This document shows positions 1-7,074 of a stretch of DNA of 55,930 bases, in pieces. Source of the DNA: Alphaproteobacteria bacterium (GTDB lineage Bacteria > Pseudomonadota > Alphaproteobacteria > Bin65); NCBI GenBank assembly GCA_021776685.1, contig JAJFFJ010000093.1, forward strand, positions 1 through 55,930, given 5' to 3'. The notes below the pieces were generated by a model, which did not search any database, was not told the DNA's origin, and saw only the letters and a list, made by a program, of their open reading frames with translations. Made by a program: the position numbers and the translations under genes. Positions within the stretch are counted from its first letter, which is position 1. Every line of letters starts with the position of its first letter.

Positions 1-159
1 TTTATTCAGCCGGAAGATGGCTCGAAGGACATCTTCGTGCACATCTCCGCCCTCCAGGCCTCCGGGCTCGACAGTCTGGCCGAGGGCCAGCAAGTGGAGT
101 TCGACGTCGAGGCTGACACCAAGGGCCCCAAGGCGGTCAACGTCAGCCTTTCAGGATAA
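1..159 (+). CDS. Cold-shock domain protein, C-terminal part (5' end outside window)
   Basis: The first 53 codons read in frame 1 and end at TAA (157-159). They give the second half of a CspA-type cold-shock domain: the sequence enters after the RNP1 motif and keeps the RNP2-like DIFVHIS motif, followed by the acidic and glycine-containing C-terminus ([14 protein letters not shown]). Such proteins bind single-stranded RNA and DNA through an OB fold and act as RNA chaperones in the cytoplasm. The start lies upstream of the window, so total length and any duplicated domain cannot be judged. A creatininase-family gene begins 31 bp downstream on the same strand. Confidence 0.85.
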   Translation, partial: FIQPEDGSKDIFVHISALQASGLDSLAEGQQVEFDVEADTKGPKAVNVSLSG

Positions 160-190
160 GGCGCAGGCAGGTCACGGGCGCGACAGTTCC

Positions 191-997
191 ATGGTTGGCC
201 CTCCGGGGCTCTCCCTTTCCGATCTGACCTGGCCCGAAGCGCGGGACCGTTTTCAGGATGGCGCCGTGGCGCTGATCCCTATAGGTGCGGCGGCCAAGGA
301 ACATGGGCCGCACCTGCCGCTCGACACCGACGCACGGGTGGCGCGGGCGCTGGCGGCCGGGGTCATGGCGCGGCTGCCGGTGGTGGTCACGCCTGTCCTC
401 ACCTATGGCTACTATCCGGCCTTCCGCGATTGGCCAGGCAGCACCCATCTTTCGGCCTCGACCTTGCAGGCCTTGGTGACCGAGGTGGCGGAAAGCCTGG
501 TCCGGCACGGCGTGACCCGGATCGCGGTGCTGAACACCGGCGTCTCCACCGAGGCGCCGCTGCAACTGGTCTCCCGCCACATGCGCGAGGCGCACCGGGT
601 CAAAATGGCGGTGGCGGACATCCGCAGCCTCGGCCGCAGCGCCGACCCGCTGCTCGAACAGAGCAGCGGCGGTCATGCGGACGAGCGCGAGACCTCGCTG
701 ATGATGGCGATCGCGCCGGAGACGGTGCGCCTGGACCGGACGCCTGCAGAAGCGGTGGCCGACGCAGATGCATCGCCACCGCCGTCAAACCCGTTCCATT
801 GGCCCGTCACCCTGCGTCCGGACGTGCCGGAAGACGACCCCTTCGGCGCCCGCGACCTGAGCCCCAGTGGCGCTACAGGCGCGCCGGCGCTGGCTACCCG
901 GGAGAAGGGCAGGGCGATTTTCGAAGCCATGGTGGGCGATCTGGTGGACGGGCTGCGTGCGAGCTTCCCGGATGCGTTCCCGACCGGGGCTGCGTAG
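191..997 (+). CDS. Creatininase-family amidohydrolase with altered metal site
   Basis: This 268-residue protein has the creatininase/MftE fold signature: an EHGPHLPL-D motif near residues 37-46 and GHADERETS near 161-169, which supply metal ligands (E37, H39, D46, E167 by family analogy). Family members are cytoplasmic metal-dependent amidases acting on cyclic or linear amides such as creatinine. The usual NGHGGN motif is replaced here by LNTGVST (about 114-120), so the histidine that normally binds the first metal is absent. Catalysis by the standard mechanism is therefore doubtful. The ATG at 191 was chosen because homology starts about ten residues later; the frame is open further upstream without recognisable sequence. 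The substrate is unknown. Confidence 0.8.
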   Translation: MVGPPGLSLSDLTWPEARDRFQDGAVALIPIGAAAKEHGPHLPLDTDARVARALAAGVMARLPVVVTPVLTYGYYPAFRDWPGSTHLSASTLQALVTEVAESLVRHGVTRIAVLNTGVSTEAPLQLVSRHMREAHRVKMAVADIRSLGRSADPLLEQSSGGHADERETSLMMAIAPETVRLDRTPAEAVADADASPPPSNPFHWPVTLRPDVPEDDPFGARDLSPSGATGAPALATREKGRAIFEAMVGDLVDGLRASFPDAFPTGAA

Positions 998-1027
998 GCA
1001 ATAGAGAGCCGAAACAGGAGTGTGCTG

Positions 1028-1342
1028 ATGAGACGTTGCCTTGCGTTCTTTCTTGTGGGCTTTGCCCTGCTGGCCGCCGCGCCGGCCGGGGCAGAGCAGG
1101 TCTATGTGGTCAAATATGCCAGCCGGGCCGACAAGCGCGTCTTCGTGGTGCGCTATGCCAGCCGGGCGGATTGTGTGGTCTGGCGCGCGCCCTATGCCAG
1201 CCGGGCGCAGGGCCGGTCGAAGTGGTTCTTCGTCTCCTACGCCAGCCGCGCGACCATGAGGGTTTTCTACGTCAAGTACGCGAGCCGCGCGAACCTGAAG
1301 GTCTTCTTCACGCCCTACGCCAGCCGCGCCCGCTGCCGCTAG
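1028..1342 (+). CDS. Secreted YASRA-repeat protein (DUF6150/Septknot-like)
   Basis: A 104-residue protein starting at ATG 1028, seven bases after an AGGAG ribosome site (1016-1020). Residues 1-23 are a Sec signal peptide ending AGA. The mature part is almost entirely a tandem repeat: six YASRA cores spaced about 13-18 residues apart, each preceded by a beta-strand-like pattern of the type V-F-x-V-x-Y. The layout closely resembles DUF6150 proteins (repeats of the form VYFVKYKSQAD), which I recall being renamed Septknot for a deeply knotted predicted fold. Family membership is inferred from this pattern only. Its stop overlaps the stop of the convergent gene by 4 bp. No function is known; a small exported structural or binding protein fits. 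Confidence 0.75.
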   Translation: MRRCLAFFLVGFALLAAAPAGAEQVYVVKYASRADKRVFVVRYASRADCVVWRAPYASRAQGRSKWFFVSYASRATMRVFYVKYASRANLKVFFTPYASRARCR

Positions 1343-1938
1343 TAGTGACGGCGGGGTGTGCGGCGGCCAATCCCGTGACGGCTGCGGACATGGCGGGGTG
1401 CTGTGCGATGGACCGGCCTTGTTTGCTTGCGAGTAACCCGGCGGCGGTCGACGCCGATACGGGTCTGTGCCGCAACCCGGAACGTGCGGGCGTCCACAGC
1501 CAGGCGATAGCGGAAGTGCCCCCGGCTGGCGGTCACCACATACCAGCCACCGGCACAGCGGGCGTAGCCCTTGAGTCCGGCGATTGGCTTGATCCGGCGA
1601 GGCGTGAAGCGAAGCACGTGCAGTTTGCGGTAGCCGCGGCGCGCCAGGCTCCGCTTCGCCCGCGACCAGGACCGGATGCCACTGACTGTCTTGCAGCGAT
1701 ATCCCGTCGCCTTGCCGGCCGTGGCGTCCTGGACGGAGACCATCTGCAGGCCATTGCCGGCTTGGGACGTGGGGGTCGGTTCGGTCTTACGGGCAACCTC
1801 CTGTCTAGCGGCGGGCCAGCTGTTCAGGACGGCGTCCAGGTCATTGATGCTGGTGGTGGTGGCGAACGCGGACCCGGCTGTTGCCAGGAAGGCGCCCAGG
1901 GCGCCGGCAACCACGGTTCGGGTCAGGTTCGCGCTCAT
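1339..1938 (-). CDS. Basic secreted protein of unknown function
   Basis: A 199-residue protein. The start at 1938 is preceded by an AAGGAC ribosome site and opens directly into a Sec signal peptide cleaved near GSAFA-TT (about residue 26). A Ser/Thr/Ala-rich linker follows. A central region (about 85-150) is patterned like small PepSY-type modules: a helix rich in Arg/Ala (AKRSLARRGYRKL) and beta strands with two cysteines (YRCK and YARCAGGWYVV). The tail is extremely Arg/His-rich. A periplasmic or surface location and electrostatic binding are inferred; the family has no name I recognise. CTGAAC repeats about 100 bp upstream may control it. The gene converges on the YASRA-repeat gene with a 4-bp overlap. 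Confidence 0.7.
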   Translation of the reverse strand: MSANLTRTVVAGALGAFLATAGSAFATTTSINDLDAVLNSWPAARQEVARKTEPTPTSQAGNGLQMVSVQDATAGKATGYRCKTVSGIRSWSRAKRSLARRGYRKLHVLRFTPRRIKPIAGLKGYARCAGGWYVVTASRGHFRYRLAVDARTFRVAAQTRIGVDRRRVTRKQTRPVHRTAPRHVRSRHGIGRRTPRRHY

Positions 1939-2240
1939 GGGATTGTCCTTTTTGTCTTCGGGGCCCGGGTGGGCCTGATTGATGTTGGAGCGGACCATGT
2001 CACAGGCTGCCTGAACCGGGTCTGAGATGGCGGTTCAGGCGCGGTTCAGGTTGCCCCGCCGGTGCATCATTCTGGTTCCATCACCGCCTGTGAGCGCGAT
2101 CACAGACCGGGTGGGGAACGGGTGATAAGATGTCTTCAACAACATCACGAACCAACCCGCCCGGCTCCAGGCCCGATCCAGATTTTCTGGGTTCCGGCCG
2201 GCCGGGCTTTTTCGTGACCCCTCTGGGCTCGCGACGCCTG
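1939..2240. other. Intergenic region upstream of the basic secreted protein
   Basis: About 300 bases without a convincing gene. The half nearest 1938 holds the leader and CTGAAC repeat cluster described separately. Positions 2150-2215 carry complementary GCCCGGC/GCCGGGC segments and a run of Ts at 2208-2212 on the plus strand. This could be a weak terminator, but no plus-strand gene precedes it. Confidence 0.5.
2011..2052 (-). promoter_or_regulatory. CTGAAC direct-repeat cluster, candidate response-regulator site
   Basis: On the minus strand two copies of CTGAACCG lie 11 bp apart (2031-2052). A third copy in the opposite orientation (2011-2018) is followed 11 bp later by a CTGAGA half-match. 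Direct hexamers at 11-bp spacing are typical of OmpR/PhoB-type response-regulator operators. The cluster lies about 75-115 bp upstream of the start at 1938. A similar element precedes the secreted-protein gene at 21628. Confidence 0.45.
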
Positions 2241-3005
2241 TCACATCAGCATCAGGGGGCCCATGGCCGCCGCCGCTGCGATCAGCAATGATGTATAGAT
2301 CGCAACCTGGTCCAGCGCGTCCCGGGCGAAGACGGCTTCTTCCACCACAAATCCCAGCCGCAGAGGCAGGAAGAAGGCCAGGAAGATCGCCACCGATATG
2401 CCCAGTACAGACCACAGGTCATCGATTCCTTCCACGAACAGCGGCAGGTCGCGATACTCGATGATCTCCTGCAGCACCGCCGCATAGGCGACCGCCGAAA
2501 AGAGCAACAGCGCCACATCGGCGAACAGCAGCGCCACACCCGACGCCGGGCGGTCCCGCTGAAATGGCAGGATGATCAGACCGAGCAGGTAGATCTCCTT
2601 CAGGACGATGACCACGACGATGCCCATGGGCACTGGTTCCTGCAGATCCAGGCGGAAGCCCACAGCCTCCAGCGCCACCAGGCCCAGCACCACTGACGCC
2701 CCGGCGTGAACCAGCCCGATCAGCAATACCCCCCAACCGCGCCCCGGCAGCTGGACCCGGTCAACGCGCGCGACTCCGCCGGATCGATCACGCCGAATCG
2801 GTGACAGGAACTTGATCGCCAGCGCAATGGTTTCGATGCCCATCATCACCAGGACCGCGATGCCGGTCCAGTATTTGGCGTTGTGGGCGACCAGCGTGTG
2901 TTCCGGCGTTTCGCGGATAATCACGTGAATGCCAAAGGCAATCCCGGCGAACAGGATGTTGAAGAACACCCCCTGGAGGCGAAACATGCGGTCGAAAATG
3001 CGCAT
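2241..3005 (-). CDS. Polytopic inner-membrane protein of unknown function
   Basis: A 254-residue protein with about six or seven hydrophobic segments (roughly residues 12-30, 45-65, 95-118, 128-150, 160-182, 196-220 and 235-254) and no recognisable enzymatic motif. The start was placed at ATG 3005 (MRIFDRMFR) because the sequence upstream in the same frame is Trp/Gly/Arg-rich and unlike a protein. The ribosome site there is weak. A basic loop (SPIRRDRSGG) follows the second segment. The gene is divergent from the VWA lipoprotein gene, with 232 bp between them. No family is recognised, so role and substrate remain unknown. Confidence 0.6.
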   Translation of the reverse strand: MRIFDRMFRLQGVFFNILFAGIAFGIHVIIRETPEHTLVAHNAKYWTGIAVLVMMGIETIALAIKFLSPIRRDRSGGVARVDRVQLPGRGWGVLLIGLVHAGASVVLGLVALEAVGFRLDLQEPVPMGIVVVIVLKEIYLLGLIILPFQRDRPASGVALLFADVALLLFSAVAYAAVLQEIIEYRDLPLFVEGIDDLWSVLGISVAIFLAFFLPLRLGFVVEEAVFARDALDQVAIYTSLLIAAAAAMGPLMLM

Positions 3006-3237
3006 TGGGAAATCCGGTTGAAATGCAGGGCGGCGCCAGAACCCCGGGCGCAGCCACCATCCTCCTACAGCAGGAAAAGGGCCGAGGCCAGCCCGTGCAT
3101 TCTGCCAGTGCCTTCCAGGACGCGCGCCACCGCACAATTGCCACAACACCGTCGCATGGACGCCGGAATGCCGCCCGGCGGCAGCCCAACTCGGCCGATA
3201 CCCCTTGCCTGCTAATGCATCCGAGAGAGGTATCCAA

Positions 3238-5034
3238 ATGACTTCCACATCCAACATGGCTCACGGCCTCGCAAACATGCGTGGTCTGGCCTCCGGAGCT
3301 GCGATCACCGCCCTTCTGGTCGCTGCCTGTGGCCAGGCCGACCAGAAAGGCGGCGTTACCGGCTCCACCGGCGTCAAGCAACCGGTAACCGGCAAGACTG
3401 TTGCCGGCTCCCGAGAGGAAGAGGCCCGCAGGAATCGTGCGGACAGCACCAATCCGCGAAAGGTGAGAAAACCGTCGCTGCGCTACACCATCGGCCGACA
3501 AAAGCGGGAACGGCCGGCAACCCGTCCCGGACCGGACCGGGACCGCTATCAGAAGATCAACGACAATCCGATTCGCATTGCTGCTGAAAATCCGGTTTCG
3601 ACCTTCAGCGTGGATGTTGATACCGGGGCCTACGCCAATGTCCGCCGCCACCTGCGGGCGGGTCGGTTGCCACCGGCTGACGCCGTGCGCATCGAGGAGC
3701 TGGTGAATTATTTCCCCTATTCCTATGCGGGGCCCGCCAATCGCACCCGGCCTTTCGCGGTCCATACGGCGGTCATGAAGACGCCCTGGAACAAGGCGAG
3801 CTATCTCGTCCGCATTGGCATCAAGGGCTACGACATCAAGCGCTCGGAACGGCCGGCGGCCAACCTTGTGTTTCTGGTAGACGTCTCCGGCTCCATGCAC
3901 AGCCGGAACAAACTGCCCCTGGTGATCGCATCGCTGAAGATGCTGACCCAGCAGCTAAAGGCCCGGGACCGCATCTCGCTGGTCGTCTATGCCGGCCGCA
4001 CAGCTGTGGTGCTGGAGCCGACCCCCGGCAATCAGAAAGGCGCCATCATCGCCGCGCTTGAGCGGTTGAAGGCAGGTGGGTCCACCGCCGGGGCCTCTGG
4101 CCTCAAGCTCGCCTACGCCATGGCCCAGAAGGGCTTCATCAAGGGTGGCATCAACCGCGTGATCCTGGCGACGGACGGTGATTTCAACGTCGGCGTTACC
4201 AACATCCGCGCCCTCAAGGACATCGTCATTCGCCACCGCAAGACCGGCATCACGCTGACCACCCTGGGCTACGGCCACGGCAACTATAATGAGCACCTGA
4301 TGGAGCAGGTGGCCAATGTGGGCAATGGCAACTACGCCTATATCGACAGCGTCGACGAAGCCCGCAAGGTTCTGGTTCAGGAGATGAGCTCGACCCTCTT
4401 CACCATCGCCAAGGACGTGAAGATCCAGGTGGAATTCAATCCCCGCGTGGTCGCCGAATACCGGCTGATCGGCTATGTGAACCGCAAGCTGCGCCGGGAA
4501 GACTTCCGCAACGACAAGGTGGACGCCGGCGATATTGGCGCCGGGCATACCGTCACCGCGATCTATGAGGTCACCCTGGTCGGCGGCAAGGGCAACCGCA
4601 TCCGTCCCCTGCGCTATGGCGCCAAGACGCCGGCGGGCGACGCCAAGGCAGCCGAATTTGCCCATCTGCGTCTCCGCTACAAGCTGCCGAATGAAAGCCG
4701 CAGCAAGTTGATCGAAACGCCGTTGCAGACAGCGGCACTTAAAGCGGCGGACAAGCTGACGGCCGATGCTGCCGGCAACGACTCTTCAGATGCATCTGCC
4801 AGTAGTGCAGGCGGTCAGGCGAGGGCGGACTTCCGGTTCTCCGTGGCCGTGGCCGCATGGGGCCAGTTGCTGCGTGGCGGCCGCTACACCAGCGGTTTCA
4901 GCCATGCGGATATCATCAAGCTGGCGCGCAGCGGGTTTGGTGCCGATCCCCATGGGTATCGCCGTGCCTTCGTGCGTCTGGTGGAAATTTCCCAGAGCCT
5001 GACGCCGAAGAAGGTGTCGACCGTAAAGCAGTAA
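3238..5034 (+). CDS. VWA-domain lipoprotein of the YfbK type (von_Willebrand plus DUF3520)
   Basis: A 598-residue protein starting at ATG 3238 after a GAGAGAGG ribosome site. The N-terminus has a hydrophobic stretch ending in the lipobox LVAAC (Cys31), so it is probably an outer- or inner-membrane lipoprotein facing the periplasm. A basic linker is followed by the family's N-terminal domain (from about residue 117, motif ENPVSTFSVDVDTG). The VWA domain has an intact metal-ion-dependent adhesion site (D215-x-S-x-S, later T and D in ATDGD). The C-terminal third matches the DUF3520 region. Family members resemble E. coli YfbK; they bind divalent metal and probably protein partners, and their cellular role is unsettled. 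The last 119 bp overlap the convergent terminase-like gene. Confidence 0.88.
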   Translation: MTSTSNMAHGLANMRGLASGAAITALLVAACGQADQKGGVTGSTGVKQPVTGKTVAGSREEEARRNRADSTNPRKVRKPSLRYTIGRQKRERPATRPGPDRDRYQKINDNPIRIAAENPVSTFSVDVDTGAYANVRRHLRAGRLPPADAVRIEELVNYFPYSYAGPANRTRPFAVHTAVMKTPWNKASYLVRIGIKGYDIKRSERPAANLVFLVDVSGSMHSRNKLPLVIASLKMLTQQLKARDRISLVVYAGRTAVVLEPTPGNQKGAIIAALERLKAGGSTAGASGLKLAYAMAQKGFIKGGINRVILATDGDFNVGVTNIRALKDIVIRHRKTGITLTTLGYGHGNYNEHLMEQVANVGNGNYAYIDSVDEARKVLVQEMSSTLFTIAKDVKIQVEFNPRVVAEYRLIGYVNRKLRREDFRNDKVDAGDIGAGHTVTAIYEVTLVGGKGNRIRPLRYGAKTPAGDAKAAEFAHLRLRYKLPNESRSKLIETPLQTAALKAADKLTADAAGNDSSDASASSAGGQARADFRFSVAVAAWGQLLRGGRYTSGFSHADIIKLARSGFGADPHGYRRAFVRLVEISQSLTPKKVSTVKQ

Positions 5035-5872
5035 CCGCTGTTCCGATCGCTGCAGGCGTCTTGTGCGCCTGTGTGACGGTTTCCTGAGGCGTGGCCGCCG
5101 CAGCTTCTGACGAGGCTTGCGGCGGTTCGTCTTTCGGGACCGAAGAAATATCCGGATGTGGGGTTTTGTGGGGGAATGTGGGGGCGCCAGTGCCGGTGGC
5201 AATGCCAGTGCCCGTGCCGGTTTCGGCGTAAGCGTCTGCATCAGTTTCGGCGGCGCCAGGTGCGCCCCACAATTCAGGCCCGGCTTCCATGCCGGCCATC
5301 GCCGGCACATCGGGATGGCTGTCCTCTAGCGCATCCTGAAGCATGCCGGGCGGCCAATCGGCATGGAGCGCCAGCCACCCGTCCCCATCGATGCTGTCGT
5401 CGAGACCGTCGTCCAGGCTGTCTCTCCTTGCTGGCGGCGGCTGCACCTGCCGGGGTGGCCGGTCGAGACCGGCAATACGGGCCATCTGCGCCAGCGCTCG
5501 GATCATGGTGTTTGGCATTTGCTGGTGCAGCGCCATCTCCATCGCCGCGTTCAACATTTGCAGCAGATAGGTCGCCTCGTCCCGGCGGGCAGCGTGCCGG
5601 TCGGCGGCGAGGTCGCGGATCCGCTGGCGAATGCGGGTGTCCTTCAGATTATCACGGGCGGCGTAGCGGGCACTGTCGACCGCATAGCCGGCGCGCTGCG
5701 CGGCCTCCGCGCCATTGGCGCAATCAACATAATGCGCTGCGAACGCAGCCTGGCGCGCGGACAAAGCGGCCGGGCGCACCCGCAGTTGAGCGTCGGGGCG
5801 AGTCTCGAAGGCGGGGCCATGGGTTGACGGTTCCGCGATTTCTTCCGGTGACAGGCTGGCGAGGGGCGACAT
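4916..5872 (-). CDS. Orphan terminase small-subunit-like DNA-binding protein
   Basis: A 318-residue protein; ATG 5872 follows an AGGAG site by seven bases, and an in-frame TTG lies two codons upstream. Residues about 38-95 match the phage terminase small subunit (Terminase_2) helix-turn-helix: LSARQAAFAAHYV, then AEAAQRAGY, then a helix ending IRQRIRDL. In phages this domain recognises the packaging site. Here no large terminase, portal or other phage gene is nearby, so the gene is an orphan and may serve as a host regulator. The C-terminal half is low-complexity (Asp/Ala/Gly/Thr, including a TGTGTG run) and weakly conserved-looking. Its 3' end overlaps the VWA gene by 119 bp, so the true stop deserves care. 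Confidence 0.65.
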   Translation of the reverse strand: MSPLASLSPEEIAEPSTHGPAFETRPDAQLRVRPAALSARQAAFAAHYVDCANGAEAAQRAGYAVDSARYAARDNLKDTRIRQRIRDLAADRHAARRDEATYLLQMLNAAMEMALHQQMPNTMIRALAQMARIAGLDRPPRQVQPPPARRDSLDDGLDDSIDGDGWLALHADWPPGMLQDALEDSHPDVPAMAGMEAGPELWGAPGAAETDADAYAETGTGTGIATGTGAPTFPHKTPHPDISSVPKDEPPQASSEAAAATPQETVTQAHKTPAAIGTAVTALRSTPSSASGSGKFPPDARRHGDTHGDRHQTRCAPA

Positions 5873-5972
5873 GTGCAAGCTCCTGGTAATAAGAAATAAA
5901 TCGGATATAGGGATTTAATCACATTTTTACAAGACCGTGGACCGACAGTTTGTGGTGTGTTATATTTTTACC

Positions 5973-6275
5973 ATGGTAACAAAATCGACCCTCAATAGCT
6001 CGCAACCGGTCAGTCGAACCCAGACAGGTGTGCGCATTGCAACGCCGGTGCTGAAAGTCCTCAAGGGGCTTGCCGAATACAAGGATATGAGCCTGGGGGA
6101 TCTGCTCGAGGGCATTGTTCTTCACGCCTTTGACGGCAAGACCCCCTTTTCGCCGGAGACGCTGGCGACCATCGAAAAGCTGCGCGAGATCTATGGCTGC
6201 GACCTGACCAGCGCCGACAGCCATCGCCTGCGAGACCCAGAGCGGGACCGAGAGCAGGAACCAGAGAGCAACTAG
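5973..6275 (+). CDS. Small conserved protein, ribbon-helix-helix-like
   Basis: A 100-residue protein. The core (about residues 18-85) reads TGVRIATPVLKVLKGLAEYKDMSLGDLLEGIV, which resembles a beta strand followed by two helices as in ribbon-helix-helix DNA-binding proteins, then a helical segment and a DSHRL motif. I recall similar small proteins next to SRPBCC genes in other bacteria, as here (26 bp to the next start). ATG 5973 was chosen. It has no clear ribosome site and lies just after a TATATT element, so a leaderless transcript is possible. A GTG at 5937 would add 12 unlikely residues. A role as regulator of the neighbouring SRPBCC gene is inference. Confidence 0.6.
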   Translation: MVTKSTLNSSQPVSRTQTGVRIATPVLKVLKGLAEYKDMSLGDLLEGIVLHAFDGKTPFSPETLATIEKLREIYGCDLTSADSHRLRDPERDREQEPESN

Positions 6276-6300
6276 CGCGCGACACCAAGGAAGCAAGCTG

Positions 6301-6732
6301 ATGCGAAAAGATTACAGCCACGAAATCACGGTCGGCCTGCCCCTGGCGGAGGCCTTCCCCCTTTTCACTCCCAAAGGGGAAGAAGACTGGGTGCCGGACT
6401 GGGTGCCCACCTATCTGCGTCCCGAGACCGGCGAAACCTGCGAGGAGATGATTTTCACCACCGGTGAAGGTGATGAAAAGACCTTCTGGACCTGCCTGAA
6501 ATGGCGGCCGGAAGAGGGGCATGTGCGCTATTTCCGGCTGACACCAGCATCCCGGGTGGCGATTGTCGATGTGCGCTGCATGCCTGTGGGTGACGCGGCG
6601 ACCCGCGTGACGGTCGGCTATGAAATGCAGGCCCTCACCGATGCCGGCCGGGACTATATCGCGGCGATGTCGGACGGGGATTTTGCCAGCATGATCGACC
6701 AGTGGCCGGAACTGATTTCCGCCGCTGTCTGA
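6301..6732 (+). CDS. SRPBCC (START-like) family protein
   Basis: A 143-residue cytoplasmic protein beginning at ATG 6301 after a GGAAG ribosome site. It opens with the typical first strand of the family (EITVGLPLAEAFPLFTPKGE) and continues with alternating strands and a long C-terminal helix containing the final DQWPEL segment. SRPBCC proteins form a helix-grip cavity for hydrophobic ligands; many are lipid or polyketide binders or Bet v 1-like enzymes. Nothing in the sequence identifies a ligand. It is probably co-transcribed with the small DNA-binding-like gene 25 bp upstream. A 342-bp gene-free stretch follows. Confidence 0.75.
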   Translation: MRKDYSHEITVGLPLAEAFPLFTPKGEEDWVPDWVPTYLRPETGETCEEMIFTTGEGDEKTFWTCLKWRPEEGHVRYFRLTPASRVAIVDVRCMPVGDAATRVTVGYEMQALTDAGRDYIAAMSDGDFASMIDQWPELISAAV

Positions 6733-7074
6733 TCGTGATTGCCTGACATTCCGGGCGCCCAACATCTTGAGTGGGGCCCGTGGACCTGTCGTGGATCGGC
6801 CGAGGTCTGCTATCGGGCCATAACCAGACGACCTGGATACATCGCCACCACGTCTGCTAATAGCCAGAAACGGACACGGTGATTGGAAGGCTGGACAGGT
6901 CGTATCGATTAGGAGCGTAGATCGCCAATCGTCGGTTCGGTCGAACCTATTCCCAACACTGGTGTCGCAATTCGCCCCGAAATGCCGCCCAAATTCAGTA
7001 AAGCGCGGATTATCTCGAAAACGGACGCGTTACATGAACTAGACAAATGAATCAGATAGTGGTTCATCGATGGA
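6733..7074. other. Intergenic region upstream of the LysR gene
   Basis: No gene is supported here. Two GTCTGCTA words (6805-6812 and 6852-6859) flank a segment whose core (6809-6827) resembles the sequence at 9961-9978, suggesting a degenerate intergenic repeat. The last 45 bases are A+T-richer and hold ATGAA(T/C) motifs described separately. Confidence 0.5.
7034..7067 (+). promoter_or_regulatory. Candidate LysR autoregulatory site
   Basis: ATGAAC (7034-7039), ATGAAT (7047-7052) and the inverted GTTCAT (7062-7067) cluster within 42 bp of the LysR start. The same words in inverted arrangement precede the next gene (8008-8031). This fits operators recognised by the encoded regulator; the link is inferred from shared sequence only. 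Confidence 0.4.

Noticed and set aside
430-2025. A 531-codon plus-strand frame running across the creatininase and both repeat/secreted genes
   Set aside because: Its product is low-complexity and Gly/Arg/Pro-rich and crosses several well-supported genes in other frames.
2035-2415. Minus-strand frame at the end of the membrane-protein gene
   Set aside because: Overlaps the real gene in another frame and contains no domain.
4916-5872. Part of a prophage
   Set aside because: Only a terminase small-subunit-like domain is seen. No large terminase, portal, capsid, integrase or attachment site lies nearby, and flanking genes are ordinary chromosomal ones.
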